64,000 nucleotides of DNA, taken from assembly GCF_001039355.2 (NCBI RefSeq), contig NW_019774069.1, positions 624,346 to 688,345 of the forward strand, given 5' to 3'. The position numbers and the translations under genes were made by a program. This document shows, in pieces, positions 38,901 through 50,267 of the stretch (position 1 is its first letter; the number at the start of each line of letters is the position of its first letter). The DNA is from Lingula anatina. Lineage: Eukaryota; Brachiopoda; Lingulata; Lingulida; Lingulidae. The notes beneath the pieces were generated by a model. The model was not told where the DNA came from. It searched no databases and saw nothing but the letters and a program-made list of their open reading frames with translations.

Positions 38901-41900
38901 AATTTTGTTTTCGGGATGTGCTTTTATTATTTTGGGGAAGGAGTGGTAGCTGATTTAGATTTTGATACTTGGGTAAGGTCCAGTTGTAGATAAAAACATT
39001 GGGTTTTGCAGCTGGAGAAATTTGCCAAAAATTGTGTTGTTATTACTTATTGTGGAATTTTTTAATGCAAAATGTTTGCATCCCACTGACCAGAAGAGGA
39101 TATGGAAGAATTTTGCTTTGGTATGAATGATTCTGCCATAAGCAGATTCATGCAAATTTAATGAGATAATTAGTATTCCATTAACACCACCTTGTCTAAT
39201 CTTCTCAATGAAAAAAGATAAATACACTTTAAGTGCTAATCCTAAGCCATGACTACCACCATCATTATAAACATGGTTATCCTGGGGATTTTATCTCCTT
39301 TTCTCCCTGACTGGTTGGATTATTAAAATGAACACTATATTGATCTTTCTTGTCCTCATCAATTATTTTCTCCTAAAGTTTGAATTCAATTTATCCTTCC
39401 ATAGATTTTAAAGAAAAGGGAATCAAAATATTGTTGGAACATTTCATCAAATTAAGATCCATTGTCTTTGTATTTACTTCAATTCTGTAAAGCAAAATAC
39501 AAACCCCACAAATACAATCCTTCCTGCAGAATACTATTTTTATGCAGGATTAATATTGACTTGCTTTTCACTGAAATGCTGTGTCATCTTTATACCCTCT
39601 ATGAATAATTTTGTATTTTAATTTTTTGTTACAATTAATGCAGCTCTAAATGGATTACATTTAAAATGTAATGTTAATAAAAAAAAACTAGCTTTCTTTA
39701 AATTTTGTATCTTACCTGAAGCTGAAAGAAAAACTAAAACTTTGTTGTGGAATAGGGATGCAGGATGGAAGGTTAACAACTTTTATATGGATAGGTTGAA
39801 CAAACTTTAAAGTGCAACTAGGTAGGTAAAAATAAACTGTAGAGGGCATCTGCTGCATCCCTACTTCAATCTGTGTCTGTTTCAATAAGTAATATAACTA
39901 TGAGTACAGTTTTGTATAAAACCTCAAGTATATTGGAATGGAATATGAAACAATAAGGTGTAGAAAACCACTGTTTGTATATTTTTAGGTCTTTAGAAAA
40001 TGGGGAAGGATCTGTTACAGAATCCACTGGAAGTTTAGTGAGTCAATTTTATGAAATTCTTAATAAAGTGAGTTATTTTTTACACTACTGAAAACATTCA
40101 TGTATGACTGTGATAATTGGTCCAATACATGACCATTTGATCAGTTGCCATGGATAATTCTTCTTAAGCCACATGTTTAGCAAAAATATTCTTGGAAGTT
40201 ACCTAATTTTAAGTCTGTATAGATGTTTATTCATTTTTTATTGCTAGACTAGTCATTGTTTTAAAACATTTTTTCAGACATATATGGCTGTTCCTCGAAT
40301 GAGTCGCAGAAGAAACCAAAAATTCCACAGGCTATTTCCAGACATTCCACACAATGAACATGCTCTCAATTGTAAGTGTCAGATTTAGTACCATTGAAAA
40401 TGAATCTACACATGAAAAGATGTTTTAAAATAGCACAGTAAAAAATCAGAGAATTCAGTAAAAATCAATGTTAAATACGGTCGTAAAGGGATGTGTCATC
40501 GTCTTGTTGCACATTATTTTTTTCTTCAGATTATTCCTGTGCCCTTGTATCAGACATTCTTATACCAGGGAGTCTTTATGTGTCTGAAAATTGGGTGTGC
40601 TTTCATTCTAAACTCTTTGGACAGGAAAAACAGGTACGTCATTTGAAAATAATGTTTCCTTGTTTTTTTCCCTAGTACATATACCGATCCATGTGTTTCA
40701 AAGCAGTCCCAACCCCTTCCGAAAGTGACACAGAAGTATTTTTCTTGCCCCTCCACCCATTCCATGCTGTTTTATTTATCATTCCTTTTTAGGTTCTCCT
40801 AGTCTTTCTTATTATGATATCATGCTGCTATGTATATGAACTTATTGATTATGTATTGATTAGCTTAGGAATTCTGAATGTACACTACTATCTAAAGGGT
40901 CATCTTTACACTACTTGATAGACCTTTTGGTGGGAGTTTCTTTCCTTAAACCATGCAGTAGCAGCAGAAATAAGAATGAGCAGTTAAAAGGTTTTAGCAG
41001 TTTTGTCTTGTACAAAGCAGCTTATCCAAGATTAGCTGAACACTTTTATATTGTGAACCTGATTTAAATCTTAATGGTTTTTATGTATGACATCATTTAT
41101 AGTAGAGAAGAGTTCCTTTGTAACATTCTCATAAATAGATTAATTCACTCTTAATAGACACTTAGCTCTACAATTTTGTGTTACATAGTGACATGAGTAT
41201 TATGCATTCATAAATAGTGATCATTATATCAGTGCATGAGTGTCATTAAAGGTAAAGTAGGCAATATGGTAAGCAGAAAAACTCTACTTGTGAGGCATTT
41301 TAAAACCTGGGAATACTTGAGAAAGAGTTGAGCTGGGTCAGCTTATAAGAAAAATAACCCTCTCATGTGCCTTTTGGAGGAGTTAGTGAATTGGTTACCC
41401 GAACAAAGTTGCTAAAGAAAATACCCTGTATTCTGTAGCTTCAAAAGGAACTTGAGCTGGAAACTTTATAATTTTATCCCCTTGAAGTTTAAATAACAGG
41501 TGTTTGCAGCATATTGGTATGTTGATCAAAGTGTTGCCATGGAAACTCTAGCACAACACTGTTTTCTGGTACATCAATTTCCAAGGGGATAGCTGTAGTT
41601 AAATTTTGGATGGAAATTATTTGTCCCTGTCCCAAGTCCCCTGTCATGAAGGACCTCTATGCTTGGTCTCACATTTTTCTTCTAGAAATTCTTTTTATTG
41701 ATATAACATGTTTTAGTCATCTGATGCTTAATTTTAAACCCATTGCATTCTGATAAAAAAGAGGCAAACTAAATTTGTTTCTGAAATACATCTAATCAAA
41801 ATTGGCATTATCAAAGAGTTTCATTTTTTCCTTAATTTGGTGATGAATATCTTAATATTTGACATCTCAATGGTATAGGTTTACAATTTCCATGCATCTA

Positions 41901-44900
41901 TTTTGGACAGACTTTATCTTTGGGCCTTATAAATGAAATAGGTTCGAGTTGTTAATTTGGCATTTGTAATCACAAATCTATGGCTTGAGATCACAAATGC
42001 CAATTATCATTTATTAGATTTGACATTGTCACTTTAGATTTTAAGTGACAGACAGGTCAATAGTGTAGCAGTAGTGTTCATGTAGGTATGGTTGACATAA
42101 GAACAAAAAGAAATGACAAAGAATTATCAAGTTGAAGATAATGACTTTGCAAATTTGATGATTAAATCTGCATGAAAACTGGTTTTACAAGTGTCAAAAT
42201 TAATGGAGAAACCCATTTGAAATGTAATTTCACTTCTGTTCTTTGATTATTTCAGATTATTGTGTCATTTTCCAATGTCAGCCAGGTGACAAGAGAGAGA
42301 ACAGCTTTTATCATTCCAAATGCTATAGGTATCTCAACTGTCAAAGAAAAGGTAAATTAGTGTATTTACTTCATTATTATTATAAAAGATAATAGCTAGT
42401 TCATCTGCTTCTTACTTGGGTTTAAATATGTAGTAAATAGTTTAAATATGCAACAATCCATTTGATTTATTAGCTTTTATTGTACATTTGTTTTGTTTAT
42501 TTACATATATGTAAGCAGAGTCATTCTTCTATTTTTAGCATGTGTTCGGTTCACTGATGTCAAGAGATTCTACTTACAAGTTCCTGACTTATCTGTGGAA
42601 AAACTGTAAGAACCAGCAAGATCCAGCAGAAATCAATGAAACTGTAAGTAATAAACATCCATTTGCATCATTTTTTTTTTGTAAAACACAAGTAAATACT
42701 GCCCAATGGAACCTTACGAGCATATCACTTAGTAGCTATTTGTGAAAGTTTGTATAGAGTTTCAGTTTGGTGTTTAAGTATCGTAAAATATATATTAAGA
42801 ACCAATTCCAACTGTAATTCTTGTTTTGTCACATTCCTCCATGGCTGGCCTGTAAAACCCTTATTTGTGAAGGCTTATATTGTCACTAATGATGTTTGAT
42901 TTCATAGAGTATGTGTTGTCAAATTTTTCATTCCCATATTTAGATGCTTGTTACTTTCAATTAGATTTGATAGATCTACTGGACTGGCAAAGTGACTATA
43001 TACATACATAATTAATGGAATGTATACAGTTTATCTATCACATGATATGACGATTAAGTGAATAGGAAATGTCCCTTTCTTTTTATGTAGAGATATACAT
43101 ATAACTTTAAGAAATCTTGTATTATAAGTTGATTAAGCTTTTTTGTGTAATTAACTTATAATTAGTTGTACACATTTTTGTTATTCAAACCCATGGACTT
43201 GATATTTTTGGAAAAATTGAATAACAAATGTTGTTTTATTCTTCAGGTGTTTGCAGATGAGAGTTTTGAAAATCCAGAAGAAGAAGAAAGTAGTCTTGAC
43301 ATAACAGAGGAATCAGATTTTGATCTCAAGACATGTGAGCAATGTGGTGTGTCAGATTGTGGGCATGTTAAACTTACAGAAACAAATCAGTCCAAAACAA
43401 TTCAACCAGTCAAAGCAGAAACTGTGATGGAAGCCAAATCGTGTACATGTGAGTGTATATTATTGAATGATTATAATAATTATATATATATATATATAGT
43501 TCATGTTTTTTTAAACACAAGTTTCATATATCCCACTATTTCTGATATTTTGCCCTCCCTTCTTTCTCAGCCCTGTCAGATCCCAGTGTAAAGTTTTCTT
43601 TGTGTGGATGGCAGAAATAAATATGATGAATTATCATGCATTTTATTTGTTCCTTTTCAGACTTACGAAGTCCTTACAAAGCATTATATAGTCTGTTCCA
43701 AAGCATATGGGCACTGCCAAGACTTCATTTTGTTCTTGTTGTGTGTTCATTATTGTAAGTGTTAGTTTGCTTTCATTGATATTTGTATTGCTAATATGAA
43801 ATTAACATGTACATAGTTATGAATTTGTGTACAAAATGCATAACATCATTTCTTTTGAAAATTGATTGTAAAAAGTGAGTATGGAGCACCATTCTCTCAA
43901 AAAATCAGTTGGCATACTGTATAAATTTAAACCAACTCATGCATTCTATTTCAACTCATGCATTCATACTTCAACGTGTGGATTATACTTTCAACTCAGT
44001 TAAACAGTTATGCCACCATCTTACACCAAGTTGAATGCGGGTGGTCAGTGGCATAATTTTTCAGATTGCTATATGACAGTACAAAACAATTTTGACCTGC
44101 TAAATGTGTGGGTTGAAATATAGATTGCAAGAGCTGCAGTACAATGCGAGAGTTAGTTTATGTAATTACAGTATGTTAACTAATCTTTTGTGAGAATGGT
44201 GTTCCATAAGTGAAACTGATGATTTTTGGTTATCTGAGATAAACACAAAAGCAAGTTTTAATACTTTTTTCATTTAATGGTTTTTATAATAAATTTATAT
44301 AAAATTGTTGTAATTTTTCAGGGCGCTTTTCTTACTTGTATCAGGTGCAGTTCTTACTTATAAAATATTCCGTTTACAAGCAAAGATAGAGGGCAGCAGG
44401 TACTTGTGGCACCATCAACACAGTGACCGGGGGTAAGTTTTAGATGACAAAAACTTGATTATTCATATTCAATTACAAGAAGTTGAACACATAATGATGT
44501 ATGATTGAATTGAACAACCTAGCTTATTTTGTGTTTGAAACTTTTTTCAGTCGTCTTATTTGTTAAACAAAGATTTAATATAGCAGCTGTCATTTACATT
44601 TCAGTGAAGTAATTTCCAGTTATATTTAAAGCTGCATTTACCAGTAATACTATTTTGCTTTCTTTTACTCTAGCTCAAAATACTTTCAAGATGCCTACTA
44701 CCTCCAGACAGAGTATCATGCTGCCACTGTAGACAAACTCCATTCTGTTTTGCGTGCCAATGTTAAACTTTTAGATGAAGTAAGTATACCTTACTAGCAT
44801 TGTTTTGAAAAAAAAAAAAAAAATCTCAGTGAATGTATACTAAATTTATTGTAATTATTTGAATAAAAATGTAGGAGGTTCAATTTTAACTGTACTAATC

Positions 44901-45052
44901 CTCAAATACCTAATACTACTAAGATGGAATTTTACATCTTTCTTTTTTTCTTTTGTCCTCAGATGCATTTATCATTAAAAAGTTTGCAAGACAGCAGTGG
45001 TCAAACTTGTAGAGAGAGAGTGAAAGCAGACAACCAGCATGGCACAACGTGA
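17936..45052 (+). CDS. GRAMD2A/GRAMD2B-like GRAM-domain, single-pass ER membrane protein
   Basis: Exons in phase: 17936-17974 (inferred start exon), 27914-28482, 36882-37070, 38772-38894, 39989-40067, 40278-40371, 40530-40633, 42256-42351, 42539-42643, 43247-43448, 43661-43754, 44322-44432, 44674-44779 and 44963-45052 (stop TGA). Conceptual length is about 666 aa. The GRAM domain (about residues 340-435) includes FHRLFPDIP, ILIPGSLYVSENWVCFHSK, FSNVSQVTRERTAFIIPNAI and HVFGSLMSRDSTYKFL, closely resembling vertebrate GRAMD2B. A hydrophobic helix (FVLVVCSLLALFLLVSGAVL) near residue 560 is the C-terminal ER anchor. There is no VASt/ASTER sterol domain, which separates it from GRAMD1. Family members bind phosphoinositides and mark ER-plasma membrane contacts. 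The N-terminal 330 residues are His/Lys/Ser-rich and probably disordered. If the small first exon is not used, the ATG at 27920 would start the protein. A second possible start is in the alternative exon ending at 32011. Confidence 0.9.
17975..27913 (+). other. first intron of the GRAM gene (inferred)
   Basis: Nearly 10 kb of AT-rich sequence without a recognisable coding exon. It contains a GA run at about 18151-18168 and long T runs near 21330-21348. A C-run interrupted by one T lies at about 27319-27331. No MITE of the families seen elsewhere was recognised. Confidence 0.55.
29456..29625. repeat. divergent dispersed copy of the 4041/4381 repeat
   Basis: Shares ordered blocks with 4041-4215: ttggcattttt, ttgtgacttt, a ccagttggtctgaaa block, tctagttac, acattttctga, then a gtgctgatcatgc block and aaatttgaaaa. 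About 25 kb separates the copies. Confidence 0.6.
31839..32011 (+). CDS. candidate alternative first coding exon of the GRAM gene
   Basis: An open frame starting ATG at 31839 encodes MNQCFKLTVEKKSILHVAM, then a Lys-rich stretch (KDRNDKKKKSKKKTR), ending AATAG|GTAAGT at 32011. The donor is excellent. The exon ends in phase 2, exactly what the next exon at 36882 requires; the junction would read N-R-A-T-G-T-F-E-R-S. This suggests a shorter isoform from an internal promoter, lacking the His/Ser-rich exon at 27914. The coding nature is inferred from frame and splice-site fit only. Confidence 0.45.
32997..33247. mobile_element. palindromic MITE, copy 3 (diverged)
   Basis: A 251-bp element whose arms share CATACTAGCTGGATCAATCT with its own other end (complement CGTACTAGCTGGACCAATCT) and the internal TTCTTGCTA block. 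The ends are related to copies 1, 2 and 4. Flanking trinucleotides do not match, so the target duplication has decayed. It lies in the large GRAM-gene intron. Confidence 0.65.
35902..35944. repeat. (CA)n microsatellite
   Basis: About 21 CA units in the intron of the GRAM gene. The Cys/Val-repeat open frames on the other strand are its by-product. Confidence 0.95.
41957..42003. repeat. short hairpin TTGGCATTTGT / ACAAATGCCAA
   Basis: 11-bp perfect arms (41957-41967 and 41993-42003) about 25 bp apart in a GRAM-gene intron, upstream of the exon at 42256. Confidence 0.6.
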
Positions 45053-48000
45053 CCATAACTTTAAAGACAGAAGCAAGAAAATGTGAAATATATAAAGACA
45101 TTGTTGTTTTGACTTTTGGTGCAATGAAAAGTTAACAATCAGTTACTAAACAGTACAAGTTGCAAGATTTTGCATAGATAAAGACTGTGATAAAAAAGAT
45201 AGACATACAGACAGTTACAAGGAACAAAAATCCATTACATTTTTTAATATATATGTTATTTGCATCTATATGAAGCAATTGCAGAACAATAATGGTGGGG
45301 TTTAGCAAGTTGTGGAAGTATTGGTACTTAAAGTGTAGACCATGAAGAAATCCCAGGAAGATGTGGAAACAGCTGTCTGTTTTGATATGTCAGGGTTAAC
45401 AGTATAAATTATTATAAGAATTATGTAATTTATGTAAAGAGTATTACATATATTAATACATATATGTTTTGTTTTTATTTGCTCTCAGTTTAGTGTATAC
45501 CATTATATCTATTGATGTATACTTCATCTATTAACATCATCTTGGTTGTGAATCCATTTTTAGTTATTTAATTTGTGTAACTTACAGCTGAAAAAGTTTA
45601 TTTTATTTTGAATTTTTTCCACAGAAGGCAGTAGTGAACTTCATATTTTCAAAATACCTTTATCTAGCATTGCAGTCCTAAGTTTTCAACGTAAATTATC
45701 AGACTGGTATTGGTAAAATGTGTTTAAAAACAAAGTGTAGTCTGTGAGAACAGTTTCATTAGCTCTGTATGTATCAATTCAAATTATTGTTTTTCTTTTT
45801 ATCAAGAGCTTGTAAAATATGTGGGTATTACCTCAAATATTGGAGGTAATACCCACATATTTTACAAGCTCTTGATAAAAAGAAAAACAATAATTTGAAA
45901 GTGTAGTCTGTATGGATATTTTATTACAGAAGTATACATCATGCATGTTTATTAGGAAGTGGAAAACAATGTGATGATTAATTGCTTCACAATCTTATAA
46001 TGATTACCTTTTAATGATTACATTTTAGTTCAATTGCAGAATGTTTTGGTGGTGATATTATGATGAACTTGGTGCTTCTATTTGTATTCATCAAAGTGTC
46101 ACCTAATACTTTTTCTTTCAAATTAGCAGCACTTTTCTTTATATCAGTTACAACAGTTAATTACTCCATTAGTGTTGTGTTACATATTTCCAGTGGCCAT
46201 TCAAGATTACTTGTTCAGGTCTATATATACTTGTAAGCATTCTTTTACTTTGCCCTGTTTTACAGTAAGAAACAAACTTACTCATACGTCCTTGAAGCCA
46301 TTTCATATATGTGTCTTGTTTGATGGGATGTAAAGTTAATATGTAGTTGACATACTTAGCATCCTAAAATCATGCACCAGCCAAGCAGAGCAGAAAAGAA
46401 CCAGTCTTAACAGAATACTTAGTGCACAGTCATTTAAATTTTTTGACATTGTGACACTTACACCTGGGTGCTAATGTTATAAAAAGCTGGTGGAAGTTAA
46501 TTTGAACCAGAGTTTCTAGTGTTATTGCTAAGAAAGTTTACACCAACTTTTTTCTAACTGCAAACTTGATTAGCGTGCTGAGCATGCCTCAAAATCTTGT
46601 TGGAATAGGAAGTACAATTTTAATCACAAAATTTACGTGCTTAAATACTGAATTGCGATGCATACTTCTTAGTTTTAGTTATTATCATGTTCTCAGTCTC
46701 TTTATGGTTGTAACAGGGCTGTGATACAGCTGGACTTTGACTTGGTGATGTAGGTGGGATAAAGACCGATTTCCTTAAGCAGGTACTTTAGGAAGTGTGA
46801 TAGCCATTTTTTGTCTCATCCTGTCTATAGAGCAACAAAGATAAACAAGACGTATTTATTAATAGGATATAAACTATGAATTTATAGTATATTGTGGTAA
46901 CATTACCCAGAGAAATTGTTCTCTTGACATTGATAGCCTAGTTGTTAAAGGGAAAAATGTTATATTACGTGAACAAGTAATGTAAACATTTTCCACAAAG
47001 CTTTTGTAAGAAATGTAGTTTCTAATTGTTTCATTAGTTTGGTTACAGCTTGTAAGTGACTTGTTCATTCTTTTAAATATTTATATGTTCAAGTGCCCAT
47101 TTGTTTAACTTTTCAGTAAGTGTTTAAGTACTTATGGGAAATGCAATATAAACCTTAAAAGGAAACCAGTAATCAATTTGAAAAAAAAGAAAGGAATTTT
47201 AGATGTAGTGTATGCTTATTGAACAATACAATTTGTTGCAGAATACACATTGTAATGTTAATTCATCAGCATTTAACCAGAAATTGGAAAATAAAAAGTT
47301 GTGAATAAGTTTCTAATGAAGTTTCATTGTGATGAAAAAGCTTTATTGTTTAATATCATCACCTTATTTTTGAAAAGATGACAATTGATTGCACAAAATT
47401 ATTATCTCTAAAAAAATTCTTTTCATATGTTTTTTTTTTGTTTCGTGTTAGGTAATTTCTTTTAAACTGAATCATTTGATATATAAAAACTTTGAAAGAA
47501 AATTCTCAACAACACTAATGCTGGATCTGTGGTTATCTATTCTTCAATGTAATGGTAAAAATCTAAAGGACCCTATATGTTTTACAAAAAAATTTATTGA
47601 GAACAATAAACCAAACATTACAATAAGTATAATGTGCAAATCAAAGGTATCTGGAGGAAATCTTTGCATAGAAAAGTATATTTATAATACATTTTGACCT
47701 GTAGCCAGCAATTTCACAGGGGAAATTCTTTTCTGAAAAAGTGGACTTTTTACCATGACCCTTCATGTACCTAGATCAATTTTTACCCAGTGCGGACTTT
47801 TTACTCGTGCGATCTATGGGCCTGCATTTTCAAGAGAACTTCGAACAAGTGCCAAAATAAGAACCTAAAAATATGGAAATCATTCGAGGCAGTCAGCGCT
47901 GTATGACAACATTGAAAATGGAGGATTTGTGGGGTGATGTTAACTTTGCAGTGATAAATGCGAAATTCTTATGCACCAAGGATGTCATCTTTCAAAAGAA

Positions 48001-48092
48001 TACAAAAATGGCACACAAAATTTGGTAAATTTGTACAACTGTGTAATAAATGCAGACACTAATTTGATAGAACTGAAGAGAAAACAACTTGG
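45053..48092. other. 3' flank of the GRAM gene, no further gene seen
   Basis: Includes the GRAM-gene 3' UTR; its cleavage site was not assigned. Apart from the large inverted repeat at 45778-45899, no structure was recognised. Confidence 0.55.
45778..45899. repeat. perfect 57-bp inverted repeat with 8-bp loop
   Basis: The left arm (45778-45834) is exactly complementary to the right arm (45843-45899), with loop AAATATTG between. The direct repeat AAAGTGTAGTCTGT occurs 40 bases before the left arm (about 45732-45745) and overlaps the end of the right arm (45897-45910). It lies 730 bases after the GRAM-gene stop, so it could fall in the 3' UTR as a long hairpin. Confidence 0.95.
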
Positions 48093-48286
48093 TTTCATCA
48101 ACACTGGATAGCACTATTCTCTGGATAACACTATCCATTAGATCAAATTGTTATCCTCTGGGCAATTATCCAGTGGGTAAAGTAATGTTAATTAAAAACT
48201 AGATGCTTATTTTTGTCTCTGATATTGCTTTCCAGTGGTTAAAAAGCCTGCTATCCTTAGGATAGCACTATCCAGTGTTGATGAAA
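48093..48286. mobile_element. second palindromic MITE family, one copy
   Basis: A 194-bp element with terminal inverted repeats TTTCATCAACACTGGATAG at the left and its complement at the right. The inner GCACTATYC block is also mirrored. It has no coding capacity. It abuts MITE family 1, copy 4 (48303), so the two may be nested or inserted side by side. Confidence 0.75.
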
Positions 48287-48302
48287 ATGGGTCCTAAACT
48301 AA

Positions 48303-48517
48303 GACCCCATTCCCACAAATTTTAGATCAATCTATCCCTGTGGGGAGTCTCACTAGATTACTGTCAGCTTAGCTGGCATAAGCCTCTGTCCTGCCTACTA
48401 AAAGCTGTAAGGGGGTAATTAACTACTGTGCGCGCTCGGCTGACATCAATTTAGCGTGAACCCCCAGGGAGTTAGGTCAATCTAGATGGATCGACCTAAA
48501 TCTATGGGAATACAGTC
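48303..48517. mobile_element. palindromic MITE, copy 4
   Basis: Left end GACCCCATTCCCACA preceded by TAA (48300-48302); right end on the other strand GACTGTATTCCCATAG. The arms share GGATCGACCTAA-like and GGGGAGTCTCACTAGATTA blocks with copy 1. The right target-site duplication is not preserved (TCG). Confidence 0.75.
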
Positions 48518-49129
48518 TCGGGGAGCACAGACATTTGCCAAGACATAATTAACCATTAATTAATCATTAATAAAAATAATTAATGGATAACCACCAAAAT
48601 CTTTTAAGTTAACCCATTTGTGACCTATCCTGAAAATTTCATCAAAATCCATCCATAATTCTTTTTGAGTTGTGTGAGCTAGTGATGAACAAACAAAGAA
48701 TTGGAGCTGAAAACAACTTCTTGGAGAAGGAAAAAAACATTCTTTCAACTTACATTTGTTGCTGCACTTGGCCAGTAAGTCATGAGACAGTGGGCTATCT
48801 TAAATGATTAAATAAAATATCCCTAGATCTATACAGGAAAATTATTTTAACAATCATACTGATGTTATTTATGCATTCAAGTATCATCAAAGAGTAAGGT
48901 TGATCCATTCACATAATTGGGATATCTAACCTTTTAAACTGAAAAAGAAAAAAATCATTGTCCTTCTTCAAATTTGGCGTGGGACTTGTTAAGAAACTAT
49001 CAGCTGTCTGTGCAAAAAAACTAAATGTGGGAATGGAGGACCAATTATTTAATGTGGACTCAAGTCAGGATTTTTGACAAGCCTCCTTTGGTTTGACACA
49101 TCACTATACCAATTAAAGTGTTTGTTACT

Positions 49130-49279
49130 TTAAAGGGATAATAACTTTTTAGAAAAAAACCAGGGACTAACTTTGAATGTAAAAATGAATTCATTAACCA
49201 TTGGTTAGTTTGGGAAAATTGTTGTTTACTCCAGGAAAATTCATTTTTTGGCCAAAATAAAGAGTTATTATCCCTTTAA
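49130..49279. mobile_element. TTAA-flanked MITE (piggyBac-like)
   Basis: A 142-bp element (49134-49275) with perfect 13-bp terminal inverted repeats AGGGATAATAACT / AGTTATTATCCCT, flanked on both sides by TTAA (49130-49133 and 49276-49279). TTAA is the target duplication of piggyBac transposons. The interior is non-coding, so it is a non-autonomous element. Family assignment is inferred from the target site alone. Confidence 0.8.
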
Positions 49280-50267
49280 GAAATCTGGTTTGGCTTGTAT
49301 GGTCATTTTATTGAAAGGACCAGCCATATAGAATTCATGAAAATAATTAAAAATTTGATGCAATCACAGTTACTGATGAATTACCATCATATCATGTTGA
49401 CACTGCTCTTGCAGACAAGTGGTTCTAAATTTTGAACATCAACTAAATGCCCAGTATATAGAGTTTTAACCATTGAGTTTACATCCTGCACTAGATGTAC
49501 ATGAAATATGCTTCATTATAAAAAGTGCAGCTAAAAATAGCTTTACTAATCATAATTTTCACACCCTGTCATTCTCTTCACCCTGGTGCAGGCAAGGTTC
49601 CAAACTCCACAAATTTATGACTGTCCAATTGCTGTATGTGTCATTTTAAAGAATAATATGAGGAACAATAGATCTACACATTAAGAGAACTATAATGTAG
49701 CAACTTTGTGCATAAATGTAAGTAAACATAAACGTCTGTTGTGGCACACCCTGTCACAGATTAATATCCTTTCTTGGAAGACTAGAAACTTCATCAGAAA
49801 TGTCACAACAGAAACCAATGCTAAGCTGTGGCATATTGGATGCTCCTTTAGATTAATGACAAAAAAAGGGCTCATAGCATGCCATGCAAAACAACAACAA
49901 CAAAAAAATGAGATTGACTAAATGTCTCAGGCAAGAACAATGGGAACCAAAGAGCTTATATGAAATATCAGATTTAAGTGATTAGTTTCAATTAACTTAA
50001 GTTAATACTGACATTACAGTGATATAAAAGAAGTAAACAAAGAAATCTGCTGTGAGGAATATATCAGTGCAGCAGATATAAAAAATGTTGATTTCAGGAA
50101 TATAAAAACAAAATTATCAATGGTTACATGTTTTTAAAGTTATACAAATAATACTGTTATCATAATGTGATTTAAATACAAAACTATATGGCTTTTCATG
50201 TCTAGGTTAAATAAAGACATCTTTCCTAGTTTCTAATACAAAATTATTCAACAAAGATAAACTTTCA

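Noticed and set aside
17936-45052. GRAMD1/Aster sterol transporter
   Set aside because: The GRAM domain fits, but the region between GRAM and the membrane helix (about 100 residues, acidic and Cys-containing) is too short and different for a VASt domain.
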